Positions 1-9,843 of a stretch of DNA of 64,000 nt are shown piece by piece. Below the pieces are notes generated by a model. The model was not told where the DNA came from and did not search any database. It was given only the letters and a program-made list of their open reading frames with translations. Where the stretch lies: positions 97,846 to 161,845 of the forward strand of contig KB900461.1 in the NCBI GenBank assembly GCA_000378885.1, in the 5' to 3' direction. Made by a program: the position numbers and the translations under genes. The stretch comes from an actinobacterium SCGC AAA044-N04. GTDB lineage: Bacteria; Actinomycetota; Actinomycetes; Nanopelagicales; Nanopelagicaceae. How positions within the stretch are numbered: position 1 is the first letter of the stretch; each line of letters begins with the position of its first letter.

Positions 1-2
1 AT

Positions 3-113
3 ATTTGGATTGAATCACCATTAGATGGAAAAGCAGTTTCTAAGATGTTTTCAACGCATCCACCAATTGCAGAGCGCATTGCAGTACTAAAGGCTATGGA
101 GTCTTTGAACTAA
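3..113 (+). CDS. C-terminal fragment of M48-family zinc metalloprotease (HtpX-like), truncated by window start
   Basis: Open frame from the window edge encodes ...IWIESPLDGKAVSKMFSTHPPIAERIAVLKAMESLN*, with the STHPPIxERI motif typical of HtpX C-termini. Confidence 0.65.
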   Translation: MWIESPLDGKAVSKMFSTHPPIAERIAVLKAMESLN

Positions 114-1588
114 GCTTTCTCTGTTGGAAAGAAGAGAGTAAAAGTAGTTCCAGCTCCTGGCTTTGAAACTACGCCCACTTTGCCACCATGAGCCTGCATC
201 ACTGAATCAACGATAGATAAGCCAAGCCCGCTACCTTCTTGGCTAGTGCGCTGGCGTGATGGATCTGCTCGGAAGAAGCGCTCAAAGATTCTCTTTTGAT
301 CTTCTTCACTTAAGCCTGGTCCGCTATCGGCAACGGAGATGTAAACACCATCTTCTTCACTACGCGCAAGAACGTTGATCGCTGTGCCAGTGGGTGTGTG
401 CACGCGGGCGTTAGCTAAAAGATTAGTCATTACTTGATAAATCCGCCCTGAATCTCCCAGTACAAATAGTTCTTTGGGCATCTCTACAGTGATTGGATGC
501 TCTGGACCGGCCGCAGAGGCTGAAGCAACAGTCTCTTCAATGACATGTGCAAGATCTACGGGGTGAGATTCAATATCTCGTGATTGATCTAGGCGGGCAA
601 GAAGTAGTAAATCCTCAACCAAAGTCCCCATTCGCACAGATTCTTTTTCAATTCGCCCAAGAAGTTCTTTAGTCTTTTCACCATCTGGCACAGCGCCTTG
701 GCGATGTAGTTCTGCAAAGCCACGGATAGCGGTTAGTGGTGTGCGCAGTTCGTGGCTAGCGTCAGCAACGAATCGACGCAGTTTGTTTTCACTCTCTGTG
801 CGAATTGCAAAAGATTCTTCAATGCGGCTAAGCATTGTGTTTAAAGATGAACTCAAGCGTCCTACTTCAGTATTTGGTTCAAAGTTATCTAAGCGTGCTG
901 ATAAATCCCCTGCGGCAATCTTTTCTGCAGTTACTTCAACGTTTTCTAATGGCTTCATACTGATCTTAATTACTTGCCGCGCAGCAATGGCAATGAGAAG
1001 CAGAACAAGCAAACCGATAAACAGAAAGATGCGGTCTATCTTGTGAGTAGTTTTATCAAAATCTGCAAGAGACTGGGCCACAACAACAGTGCCAACAGAT
1101 GAAGGGAGGGCTTGTGTAATAACTCGAAAGTCAGGACCAGGAGTTTCTAATGTAAAAGGTTCACTTCCAAAGGATGCAGCTACTTCCGGAGTCCACCCAG
1201 CAATGAAATCTGTGATTCTGTTGGCATTGAGATCTCCACCAAGTCCCCCAACAAATCCTCCAGATTGATCTAAAAGCGTGACAGAGGTGGATGATGGGAT
1301 TCGGTTAAGTGGAGTGACTGGCGCGGCTGCGCTACGACTACTTGCATTTTCACCCTGCTCGTCATGATTGGGATTTACTTCTTCATCATTTGCAATTCCA
1401 GCAGCATTTAATCGCTGAGATGTCCCACCAACCACACTAATGAGCTGCTCATCAATCTGACCAATGAGATAACCCTGCAGTGATTTTTGAACAACTAAAC
1501 CTGCCCCAATAAAACCAATCGCAGACAGAGCCAATACACCGGCAGTTAAGCGGTTGCGTAGTGACCAGTTGCGAAGGGGAGAGTTCAT
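110..1588 (-). CDS. Two-component sensor histidine kinase (HAMP, HisKA with DASHELRTPLTAI, HATPase_c)
   Basis: ORF translation with H-box, N-box and G-box; two TM segments. Confidence 0.95.
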   Translation of the reverse strand: MNSPLRNWSLRNRLTAGVLALSAIGFIGAGLVVQKSLQGYLIGQIDEQLISVVGGTSQRLNAAGIANDEEVNPNHDEQGENASSRSAAAPVTPLNRIPSSTSVTLLDQSGGFVGGLGGDLNANRITDFIAGWTPEVAASFGSEPFTLETPGPDFRVITQALPSSVGTVVVAQSLADFDKTTHKIDRIFLFIGLLVLLLIAIAARQVIKISMKPLENVEVTAEKIAAGDLSARLDNFEPNTEVGRLSSSLNTMLSRIEESFAIRTESENKLRRFVADASHELRTPLTAIRGFAELHRQGAVPDGEKTKELLGRIEKESVRMGTLVEDLLLLARLDQSRDIESHPVDLAHVIEETVASASAAGPEHPITVEMPKELFVLGDSGRIYQVMTNLLANARVHTPTGTAINVLARSEEDGVYISVADSGPGLSEEDQKRIFERFFRADPSRQRTSQEGSGLGLSIVDSVMQAHGGKVGVVSKPGAGTTFTLFFPTEKA

Positions 1589-1593
1589 TTTCT

Positions 1594-2307
1594 TTACTTA
1601 GCTGGCATTCGCAAGCGATAGCCAACACCGCGCACGGTGTGAATAAGCGGTGGATCAAAAGCATCAATCTTTTTGCGCAGATATGAAATATAGGTTTCAA
1701 CAATTCCTGCGTCCCCGCGGAAATCGTATTGCCATACGTGATCCAAAATCTGAGACTTTGAAACAACGCGATCAGCGTTAATGATTAAATAGCGAATGAG
1801 TGCAAACTCAGTGGGTGAAAGGTCTAGTAGTTCACCAGCACGGTGGACTTCATGTGTTGCCTCATCTAATTCCAAATCTGCAAAGCGCATCTTCTCATCA
1901 TTAATTTCAATATGGTCAACACCTGTGCGACGCAGTAGTGCGCGAAGGCGCGCGACTAACTCTTCTAGAGAGAATGGCTTAGTCATGTAGTCATCGCCGC
2001 CAAGAGTTAAACCTTTGACTTTATCTTCCATGCCATCTTTAGCTGTTAAGAAAAGAACTCCAGTATCAACACCTTCATTGCGAATCTTTTTGCAAACTTC
2101 AAACCCATCTAGATCTGGCAACATGACATCTAGGACCATTGCATGCGGCTTGAACTCTTCAGCCATGGCAAGTGCTTGTGCACCATTTGCTGCGGTGCGA
2201 ACATCAAAACCAACAAAGCGAAGGCTTGTTGAAATTAACTCACTGATACTTGATTCATCGTCTACGACGAGAATGCGTTGCATGCTCTTTTGGGCAGTTG
2301 TGGTCAT
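1594..2307 (-). CDS. OmpR/PhoB-family response regulator
   Basis: Receiver domain plus winged-helix C-terminus (VVSKSQILDHVWQYDF...VETYISYLRKKID); adjacent to the histidine kinase. Confidence 0.95.
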   Translation of the reverse strand: MTTTAQKSMQRILVVDDESSISELISTSLRFVGFDVRTAANGAQALAMAEEFKPHAMVLDVMLPDLDGFEVCKKIRNEGVDTGVLFLTAKDGMEDKVKGLTLGGDDYMTKPFSLEELVARLRALLRRTGVDHIEINDEKMRFADLELDEATHEVHRAGELLDLSPTEFALIRYLIINADRVVSKSQILDHVWQYDFRGDAGIVETYISYLRKKIDAFDPPLIHTVRGVGYRLRMPAK

Positions 2308-2358
2308 GGCTCAACAATGCTCCCACGAACTGGGAGTTTCCTGAGAATGGGCTTTGTT

Positions 2359-4401
2359 TTAGCCCTTAACTGAGCGCAAAAGCACCTGTGCCACGTCTAG
2401 AACCTCCATGGATGACTCACGTGAGCTCATTCCATCGGTAGTCATCACGCGGCAGAAAGGACAGGCAACAGCTAACTCTTGGGCACCTGTTCCGATCGCT
2501 TCATCAACGCGATTTAAGTTAATACGCGTTCCAATTTTCTCTTCCATCCACATACGACCGCCACCGGCGCCGCAACAGAATGAGCGTTCTTTGTTGCGTG
2601 GCATTTCAGTTAAGTTCGCACCAGTTGCTTCAAGAATTTCACGGGGTGGTTGATAAATTTCGTTGTGACGACCTAAGTAGCAAGGGTCGTGATAGGTCAT
2701 AGCAGTGTGACTCATCTTTACTGGCAGTAGTTTCTTCTCACGAATTAATTGATTGAGTAGCTGAGTGTGGTGAACCATCTCTAATTCAAAACCACTTTGT
2801 GCATAATCGCGACCAATTGTTGTGAAGCAATGTGGGCAGGTAACTACAACTTTCTTCTTTCCCTTGGGACGCTCAGCAAAAACTTCCTTAAAAGTTTCAA
2901 TGTTTTCAGCTGCCATAATTTGATATAAGAATTCATTACCAGCACGACGTGCTGGATCTCCTGTGCAGGTCTCTTTCTTTCCAAGGACTGCAAACTCAAC
3001 ACCGGCCATGTAGAGAAGTTCAGCAACTGCTTTTGTAGTTTTGCGTGCACGCTCATCATATGCACCAGCGCAACCAACCCAGAACAAGTATTCAACTTCA
3101 TCTGGCAATACACCTTCAACAACTTTGATAGGGAAATCGCATTCAGCAATCCATGCTTCACGATCATTTTTATTAGCACCCCATGGGTTACCTGATTGTT
3201 CTAGGTTACGGAAAGTTCCACCGAGTTCGGCTGGGAAATCTGATTCCACCATTACTTGGTAGCGACGCATGTTAACGATGTGATCAATATGCTCGATATC
3301 TACTGGGCATTCATTGACGCAAGCACCACATGATGTACAGGACCACAAAATATCTGAAGTAATAGCTGCATTTTCGCCCACCATTGCTTCAGTTTCAACG
3401 GTCTTAGCAAAGGCGTGATCACGCATAGCCATGATTAAAAGCTTTGGTGATAGTGGTTTATCGGTGTGCCAAGCTGGGCACTGTGACTGACAACGACCGC
3501 ACTCAGTACATGAAGTCATATCCAACAAACCCTTCCAGGTTATGTCGGCGCGAGTACCAAGACCAAAGACGTCGTCATCTTTTGGATCTTCAAAGTTAAC
3601 AACTTCACCGTGTGAGAGCATTTCAGGAAGTGGTCCAAGTGAAGACTTGCCATCTGCGTTTCTGCGAAAGAAGATATTGAAAGGTGCCAAGAAGCGGTGC
3701 CAAGCCACACCCATTGTTAGATTTGATGCAATGACAATAAACCATGTCATCGAACCAACAATTTTGATTGCTGCTACTAATTGAATAGTTGAGGTTAGTT
3801 GAGTCAACGTCCATGACTTGAACATGTGGGCAATAAACCAGGTTGTAACAAAGTGACGGTTCCAGGCAGTCTCATCAGAGAGTGCACCTTCTAATCCGCG
3901 CAGTGCAATAACGCAGAAAACAATAAGCAAGATTGTGAACTCAACGTAGTAAGCCTTAGCCATTCCGCTGCCATAGAAGCGTGAGCGCTTATTGCGAAGA
4001 CGTGTAACTTGGCGAATTCCAATTAATGTAACAATTCCAATTCCTGTTGCCCATGCAATGAGCTCAGTGATGTATTCATAGACCCAGAAGTGACCGATGA
4101 TTGGAAGAGCAAAACGTGGGTTTATCAGTTGTCCGTATGCGGTAACGAGTGTTCCAAACAAAACAACGAAACCAACCATGACAAACCAGTGCGCAAAACC
4201 AACAACGGTGAAATTAAACATCTTGGTGTGACCAAAGATTTCGCGCAAAGCCATGCGAAGACGTGCGCCCTTGTCGTTGCCACGTGTGGGATCTGCCGCA
4301 CCCTTTTTAAAGATCGCTAGAAGCGTGCGCACGCGCACTGCTAGTAGGACGAGGGCAAAGAGAGTTATCCCGTAGGAGATCGCAGCAAGGGTCAGGTTCA
4401 T
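2359..4401 (-). CDS. Membrane-anchored (Fe-S)-binding oxidoreductase / heterodisulfide-reductase-like protein
   Basis: N-terminal TM region, two CxxCGxCxxxCP 4Fe-4S motifs, CCG domains (CCGAGGGRMWMEE). ORF track starts at 4506; MNLTLAAISYG at 4401 is a more plausible start and leaves the dnaK promoter free. Confidence 0.85.
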   Translation of the reverse strand: MNLTLAAISYGITLFALVLLAVRVRTLLAIFKKGAADPTRGNDKGARLRMALREIFGHTKMFNFTVVGFAHWFVMVGFVVLFGTLVTAYGQLINPRFALPIIGHFWVYEYITELIAWATGIGIVTLIGIRQVTRLRNKRSRFYGSGMAKAYYVEFTILLIVFCVIALRGLEGALSDETAWNRHFVTTWFIAHMFKSWTLTQLTSTIQLVAAIKIVGSMTWFIVIASNLTMGVAWHRFLAPFNIFFRRNADGKSSLGPLPEMLSHGEVVNFEDPKDDDVFGLGTRADITWKGLLDMTSCTECGRCQSQCPAWHTDKPLSPKLLIMAMRDHAFAKTVETEAMVGENAAITSDILWSCTSCGACVNECPVDIEHIDHIVNMRRYQVMVESDFPAELGGTFRNLEQSGNPWGANKNDREAWIAECDFPIKVVEGVLPDEVEYLFWVGCAGAYDERARKTTKAVAELLYMAGVEFAVLGKKETCTGDPARRAGNEFLYQIMAAENIETFKEVFAERPKGKKKVVVTCPHCFTTIGRDYAQSGFELEMVHHTQLLNQLIREKKLLPVKMSHTAMTYHDPCYLGRHNEIYQPPREILEATGANLTEMPRNKERSFCCGAGGGRMWMEEKIGTRINLNRVDEAIGTGAQELAVACPFCRVMTTDGMSSRESSMEVLDVAQVLLRSVKG

Positions 4402-4456
4402 GCAGGTAAGGGTAGGGAATAAAGGGCTGGGGGTCATCGTTATCTGGAGTAGCAAA

Positions 4457-4477
4457 CCTGAGTCGCATCGACTCAAC
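4457..4477. promoter_or_regulatory. HAIR element (HspR operator) upstream of dnaK
   Basis: CCTGAGT-N7-ACTCAAC, close to the HAIR consensus CTTGAGT-N7-ACTCAAG; about 85 bp upstream of dnaK ATG, and hspR is encoded in the same operon. Confidence 0.85.
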
Positions 4478-4560
4478 CTTTTGTGTAGGATGGGCTCAGG
4501 TTTCAAGCAGTCCTCGACCCTAAATCAGGCTCGAGCGTCACTAAAAGGAGCACTACTTAC

Positions 4561-6384
4561 ATGGCTAGAGCAGTTGGAATCGACCTAGGTACAACAAATT
4601 CTTGCGTATCGGTCTTGGAAGGTGGAGAACCCACCGTTATCGCCAACGCTGAAGGCGCCCGCACGACCCCGTCGATCGTCGCCTTCGCAAAAAATGGCGA
4701 AGTACTTGTTGGTGAAGTGGCTAAGCGCCAGTCAGTAACAAATGTTGATCGCACCATTCGTTCGGTTAAGCGTCACATGGGTACGAGCTGGAACGTCGAT
4801 ATCGACGGAAAGAAATACACACCACAAGAAATTTCAGCACGCGTTTTGCAAAAGCTAAAGCGCGATGCAGAGTCATACCTTGGTGAAACTGTCACCGATG
4901 CAGTTATTACAGTTCCTGCATACTTCAATGACGCACAGCGCCAAGCAACAAAAGAAGCTGGCGAAATCGCCGGTCTTAATGTTTTGCGCATTATCAACGA
5001 GCCAACTGCAGCAGCGCTGGCATACGGACTTGATAAGGCAGATAAAGAACAGACAATTCTTGTTTTCGACTTAGGTGGTGGAACATTTGACGTTTCACTT
5101 CTTGAAATCGGTGACGGTGTTGTTGAAGTTAAAGCAACCAATGGTGATAACAACCTTGGTGGCGATGACTGGGATCAAGCACTTGTTGATCACCTAGTAA
5201 CTACTTTTGGTTCACAAAATGGAATTGATTTAACAAAAGATAAGATGGCGATGCAACGTATTCGTGAAGCTGCTGAAAAGGCAAAGATCGAACTTTCATC
5301 ATCACAATCTGCATCAATCAACCTTCCATACATCACAGTTGATGCTGAAAAGAATCCACTATTTCTTGATGAAACAATCACACGTGCTCAGTTCCAGCAG
5401 TTAACTGCTGCACTCCTTGAGCGTTGCAAGAAGCCTTTCCAAGCAGTTCTAAAGGATGCCGGAATTCCAATTAGCAAGATTGAATCAGTTGTATTAGTTG
5501 GTGGATCTACACGTATGCCAGCTGTGGTTGAACTTGTTAAAGAGCTAACTGGCGGAAAAGAGCCTAATAAGGGCGTAAATCCTGATGAAGTTGTGGCCGT
5601 TGGCGCATCACTTCAAGCCGGTGTTCTCAAGGGTGAAGTAAAGGATGTTCTCCTACTAGATGTAACACCACTATCACTTGGTATTGAAACCAAGGGTGGC
5701 GTTATGACTAAGTTGATTGAGCGCAACACAACTATTCCTACAAAGCGCTCTGAAGTATTTACAACTGCTGATGATAATCAGCCAGCTGTTCAGATCCAGG
5801 CCTACCAAGGTGAGCGCGAGATGGCTGCCTACAACAAGAAGCTTGGAATGTTTGAACTCACAGGTTTGCCACCAGCACCACGCGGTATCCCACAAATCGA
5901 AGTGACATTTGATATTGATGCAAACGGAATCGTTCACGTTTCTGCAAAGGATCTTGGAACTGGAAAAGAACAGAGCATGACTATCACAGGTGGCTCCGCT
6001 CTTTCTAAAGAAGAGATTGAGCGCATGATGGCCGATGCTGAATCACACGCTGAAGAAGATCGTCAGCGCAAAGAAGAAGCAGAGATTCGCAACGCTGGAG
6101 ATTCTCTTCTTTACTCAACTGAAAAGTTCATCAAAGATAATGAAGAAAAACTATCTGTAGGCGATGCACTTGAGAAGAAAACAGAGACAGAGGCAGCGTT
6201 AGAAGAATTAAAGACTGCTCTCGGTGGTTCAAATTACGAAATGATTAAGGGCGCAACTGAAAAGGTTGCAACTGTTAGCCAAGCTCTAGGTGCCGCTCTA
6301 TATGCAGGCGCTGCAGCTGAAGGTGAAAGTGCACCTGCCGAAGATGGCGTTGAAGATGCTGAAGTGGTTGAGGAAGGCAAGTGA
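4561..6384 (+). CDS. dnaK: Molecular chaperone DnaK
   Basis: [24 protein letters not shown]...; full Hsp70 signature. Confidence 0.99.
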   Translation: MARAVGIDLGTTNSCVSVLEGGEPTVIANAEGARTTPSIVAFAKNGEVLVGEVAKRQSVTNVDRTIRSVKRHMGTSWNVDIDGKKYTPQEISARVLQKLKRDAESYLGETVTDAVITVPAYFNDAQRQATKEAGEIAGLNVLRIINEPTAAALAYGLDKADKEQTILVFDLGGGTFDVSLLEIGDGVVEVKATNGDNNLGGDDWDQALVDHLVTTFGSQNGIDLTKDKMAMQRIREAAEKAKIELSSSQSASINLPYITVDAEKNPLFLDETITRAQFQQLTAALLERCKKPFQAVLKDAGIPISKIESVVLVGGSTRMPAVVELVKELTGGKEPNKGVNPDEVVAVGASLQAGVLKGEVKDVLLLDVTPLSLGIETKGGVMTKLIERNTTIPTKRSEVFTTADDNQPAVQIQAYQGEREMAAYNKKLGMFELTGLPPAPRGIPQIEVTFDIDANGIVHVSAKDLGTGKEQSMTITGGSALSKEEIERMMADAESHAEEDRQRKEEAEIRNAGDSLLYSTEKFIKDNEEKLSVGDALEKKTETEAALEELKTALGGSNYEMIKGATEKVATVSQALGAALYAGAAAEGESAPAEDGVEDAEVVEEGK

Positions 6385-6863
6385 GCGAAGAAAACTCGCT
6401 CACCGAAGAATCAGTAGTTGAAGATGTGGCACCGGATCAGGAAACTGATCCGGTAGCTACATTAACTAGTGATTTACAACGACTTCAGGCTGAATATGCC
6501 AACTACCGCAAGCGCGTAGAGCGTGATCGTTCCCTTGCTCACGAAATGGCCATCGGTGCGGTTTTGACTGAACTTCTGGCTCTACTAGATGATGTTGATC
6601 GCGCAGAATCACATGGTGAGTTGACTGGTGGCTTTAAAGCAGTTGCCGATCAGCTCAACACGATTGTTTCTCGCATTGGTTTAGAGAAATACGGCACTGA
6701 CGGTGAAGTATTTGATCCCCAAATCCATGAAGCTCTGATGCATGACACATCTGCAGATGTAGCAGTGCCAACTGCTTCAAAGATCTTGCAGCCTGGATAT
6801 AAATACAAAGAGCGCATTTTGCGTCCAGCCCGAGTTTCTGTCACAGATCCAGCAGGAGAGTAA
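6381..6863 (+). CDS. grpE: Nucleotide exchange factor GrpE
   Basis: Overlaps dnaK stop; GrpE C-terminal region and synteny. Confidence 0.95.
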   Translation: MSEENSLTEESVVEDVAPDQETDPVATLTSDLQRLQAEYANYRKRVERDRSLAHEMAIGAVLTELLALLDDVDRAESHGELTGGFKAVADQLNTIVSRIGLEKYGTDGEVFDPQIHEALMHDTSADVAVPTASKILQPGYKYKERILRPARVSVTDPAGE

Positions 6864-6870
6864 TTAACAA

Positions 6871-7794
6871 ATGGCAGCCAAAGATCTCTACGAAAAGGAT
6901 TTCTATAAAGTCCTTGGCGTCGATAAGAAGGCTGCCGCCGATGAAATCAAACGTAAGTATCGCGGTCTTGTAAAAGATCTTCACCCTGATACAAACCACG
7001 GCGATTCTGCAAAAGAAGAAAAGTTCAAAGCAGTATCTGAAGCCTATGAAATTCTCTCTGATCCTAAAAAGCGCGCTGAATATGATGAAGCTCGTTCTTT
7101 ATTTGAGCGTGGTGGATTTCGTGCACCGACCGGCGGACAAAACTTTCAAGGTGGAGATTTCTCAGACATCTTTGGAGGAGGTAATCCACAAGATATTTTT
7201 GCAAACCTCTTTGGTGGCGGTGGCCGACGTGGACCGCGTAAAGGTCAAGATCTACAAACTGAGGCAACAATTACTTTCCGTGAATCAGTCTTTGGCACTA
7301 ATTTAGATTTGCGTCTTGGAACAGATAGAGGGGCTGCACAAAACATTACTGCGCGTGTTCCAGCTGGTGTTAATGATGGTGCCAAGATTCGCGTCAAAGG
7401 CAAAGGAGCACCGGGAGAAGCTGGCCCAGGTGACTTATTCATCCTCCTGCACGTTAAGCCGCATCCTATTTTTTCTCGCAAAGCTGAGAACTTACTTGTT
7501 ACATTGCCAATCACATTTACTGAAGCAGCGTTAGGTGCTGATGTGAAAGTGCCAGTGATGAGCGGTGAAGAAGTAACTGTGCGCATTGCACCTGGTACTC
7601 CTAACGGTCGCACACTTCGCGTGAAGGGCCGTGGAATAACTAAAGGCTCACATGTTGGCGATCTACTTGTAACCGTGGATGTTCAAGTGCCACAGCGCGT
7701 TGATGGCAAAGCGCTAGAGGCGTTAAAAACATTTGCTGAGGAAACTGCCGGAGAAGATGTTCGCGCCGAATTAGCTGCAAAGGCAAAACAATGA
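6871..7794 (+). CDS. dnaJ: DnaJ/CbpA-type chaperone lacking the zinc-finger (Cys-rich) region
   Basis: J-domain with HPD motif (KDLHPDTNHG), G/F region, C-terminal DnaJ domain; no CxxCxGxG repeats in the translation. Confidence 0.93.
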   Translation: MAAKDLYEKDFYKVLGVDKKAAADEIKRKYRGLVKDLHPDTNHGDSAKEEKFKAVSEAYEILSDPKKRAEYDEARSLFERGGFRAPTGGQNFQGGDFSDIFGGGNPQDIFANLFGGGGRRGPRKGQDLQTEATITFRESVFGTNLDLRLGTDRGAAQNITARVPAGVNDGAKIRVKGKGAPGEAGPGDLFILLHVKPHPIFSRKAENLLVTLPITFTEAALGADVKVPVMSGEEVTVRIAPGTPNGRTLRVKGRGITKGSHVGDLLVTVDVQVPQRVDGKALEALKTFAEETAGEDVRAELAAKAKQ

Positions 7795-8180
7795 GCGATG
7801 AATTAAAGAATGAAGTCCCAGCAGATGATGCAGCTGTCTATGTAATTTCAGTTGCTGCAGAGATTTCAGGATTACATCCACAAACATTGCGCCAATATGA
7901 CAAGTTAGGTTTAGTTTCACCTTCTCGCACAGAGGGACGCAACCGTCGTTACTCACTGCGTGACATTGCACTTTTGCGCGCAGTGCAAAAACTTGTGGGA
8001 GAAGGAATCAACCACGCAGGCATTAAGCGCATCATTGAACTTGAATCAGCGATGGCCAATATGGCAATTGAAGTTGCACAGCTGCGCATTGAAGTCGACG
8101 CCCTCATTGAAGCTAATCCACCTAAAGGAATTGCCCGCCGAAGTCGCAGCGAAGTTATTGTCTATAAGCAGGAGAAGTAG
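7791..8180 (+). CDS. hspR: MerR-family heat-shock repressor HspR
   Basis: YVISVAAEISGLHPQTLRQYDKLGLVSPSRTEGRNRRYS; fourth gene of the dnaK operon. Confidence 0.93.
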   Translation: MSDELKNEVPADDAAVYVISVAAEISGLHPQTLRQYDKLGLVSPSRTEGRNRRYSLRDIALLRAVQKLVGEGINHAGIKRIIELESAMANMAIEVAQLRIEVDALIEANPPKGIARRSRSEVIVYKQEK

Positions 8181-8429
8181 TTACTTCTTTTTCTTTACTG
8201 CCTTCTTTTTAACTGCCTTTTTCTTTGCAACCTTCTTTACTACCCGCTTCTTGACTACCTTTTTGCGGGTAATAGGAACTTCAGCCACAAGATCTAAAGT
8301 CTCAACAAATGCCTCTAGGACTGCAGCCTCTTTGCGAAGTGAAGCGATGGTCTTATTAAGAGCCCGTTTGGTTGCTGCCGATTTCTTGGCAGGCTTCTTC
8401 TTCACCGATTTCTTCTTTGCAGCTGCCAT
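8181..8429 (-). CDS. Lys-rich histone H1-like / nucleoid-associated small protein
   Basis: MAAAKKKSVKKKPAKKSAATKRALNK...KKVVKKRVVKKVAKKKAVKKKAVKKKK; start chosen at the internal Met (ORF track extends to 8468). Confidence 0.7.
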   Translation of the reverse strand: MAAAKKKSVKKKPAKKSAATKRALNKTIASLRKEAAVLEAFVETLDLVAEVPITRKKVVKKRVVKKVAKKKAVKKKAVKKKK

Positions 8430-8486
8430 AGTGGGCCAAACAATACCTGCGCTTCTAGCAAAGCCCAAGATAGTAGGCTCACCCGT

Positions 8487-9020
8487 ATGAATTCACGCGA
8501 TGCCCTCAAAGATCAGATCGTTAAAAAGGCTGTTGTCCACGGCAAAGTTATTTTGTCCTCAGGCAAAGAAGCTGATTACTACGTAGATCTGCGCCGTGTG
8601 ACCCTGGATCATGAAGCTGCTCCCCTTGTTGGTGAAGTGATGCTGGAGCTAACAAAAGATTTAGATTATGAAGCAGTAGGCGGATTAACACTTGGCGCAG
8701 ACCCAGTTGCGACAGCGATGATGCATGTGGCAGCAAGTAAGGGCAAAAAGATTGATTCATTTGTTGTGCGCAAGGCAGAAAAAGCTCATGGTCTGCAACG
8801 TCGCATCGAAGGACCAGATGTTAAAGGCAAGCGCGTTCTAGCAGTTGAAGATACTTCAACAACAGGTGGTTCTGTTTTAACTGCAGTTGAGGCTTTGATT
8901 GAAGCTGGCGCAATTGTTGTTGGAGTTGCAGTAATTGTGGAGCGCGGAGCAGAACCAAAAATTACGCAAGCCGGATATGAATACCGTGCTGCTTATCAAT
9001 TAGCAGATCTTGGTTTATAG
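8487..9020 (+). CDS. pyrE: Orotate phosphoribosyltransferase
   Basis: PRTase motif VLAVEDTSTTGGSVLTAVEAL and OPRTase N-terminus. Confidence 0.93.
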   Translation: MNSRDALKDQIVKKAVVHGKVILSSGKEADYYVDLRRVTLDHEAAPLVGEVMLELTKDLDYEAVGGLTLGADPVATAMMHVAASKGKKIDSFVVRKAEKAHGLQRRIEGPDVKGKRVLAVEDTSTTGGSVLTAVEALIEAGAIVVGVAVIVERGAEPKITQAGYEYRAAYQLADLGL

Positions 9021-9023
9021 AAC

Positions 9024-9662
9024 TTACTTGTGATGCTTTCGAGTTTGCCACTCGCGAAATACTTCTGCAAGAACTGGTAGAAGTGAGATCACAACAATCA
9101 AACCAACAATCGGCAAGATGTATGCATCAACAGAGCCTTCTAGTTTTTCACCCAGAATAAAGCCAAGGCCAATAACTAGTTGAGTCCAAATAACTGCGCC
9201 CACAAGATTCCAGAGAAAAAACTTCTTGGCACTCATTCCAATAACGCCACACATTGGGTTAAGCAATGTGCGAATAAAAGGAACAAAGCGGGCTAAAACA
9301 ATTGCTTTACCTGGGCCGTATTTACGTAACCACTTTTCAGTTGCAACTACTTTTTGGTGATTAAAAAATCGTCCCTCAGGGCGATCAAATAGTTTGCGTC
9401 CATATTTATTGCCAAACCAATGCCCTACTTGTGCTCCGGTTATTGCGGCAATTGGTGCACCAATGAAAAGAGCGGGGGCTGATAAATGTGCATCACCTAA
9501 AATCGCAGCACCTGAGCCAGAGGCAGCCACGCCAGCAAGAAAGAGAAGTGAGTCGCCAGGAAAAGCTAAACCGACGAGCAAGCCAGTTTCGGCAAAGATG
9601 ATTGCCAAAATTCCAATCAGGCCTAGATCAGAGACTATGGAGTGGGCGTCGAAGAGGTTCAT
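9024..9662 (-). CDS. DedA-family (SNARE-associated/VTT) membrane protein
   Basis: FAETGLLVGLAFPGDSLLF, FVPFIRTLLNPMCGVIGMS motifs. Confidence 0.9.
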   Translation of the reverse strand: MNLFDAHSIVSDLGLIGILAIIFAETGLLVGLAFPGDSLLFLAGVAASGSGAAILGDAHLSAPALFIGAPIAAITGAQVGHWFGNKYGRKLFDRPEGRFFNHQKVVATEKWLRKYGPGKAIVLARFVPFIRTLLNPMCGVIGMSAKKFFLWNLVGAVIWTQLVIGLGFILGEKLEGSVDAYILPIVGLIVVISLLPVLAEVFREWQTRKHHK

Positions 9663-9843
9663 GCAAGGCAGGCTACCTCACGCCTTCACCCCATATAAGG
9701 AGGTTAGTTATCAAATCGTTGTATTTACACGCCTGCTTGCACGTGCTTTGCCTTGCTTGAAAAGGGCCTGCCATAAAGAATTAGCCCACCACGGGATGCG
9801 GGTTTCACAGTGGGCCCGGACCGTTGACCCCCTAAGGACAAAA

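Noticed and set aside
7960-8490. ORF on + strand antisense to the histone-like gene and overlapping hspR
   Set aside because: Low-complexity Phe/Leu-rich translation that is the antisense of a Lys-rich coding gene; not supported as a protein
9690-9843. LacI-like operator search upstream of the first sugar ABC system
   Set aside because: No TGAAANCGCTTTCA-like palindrome found by eye; this system is probably regulated differently
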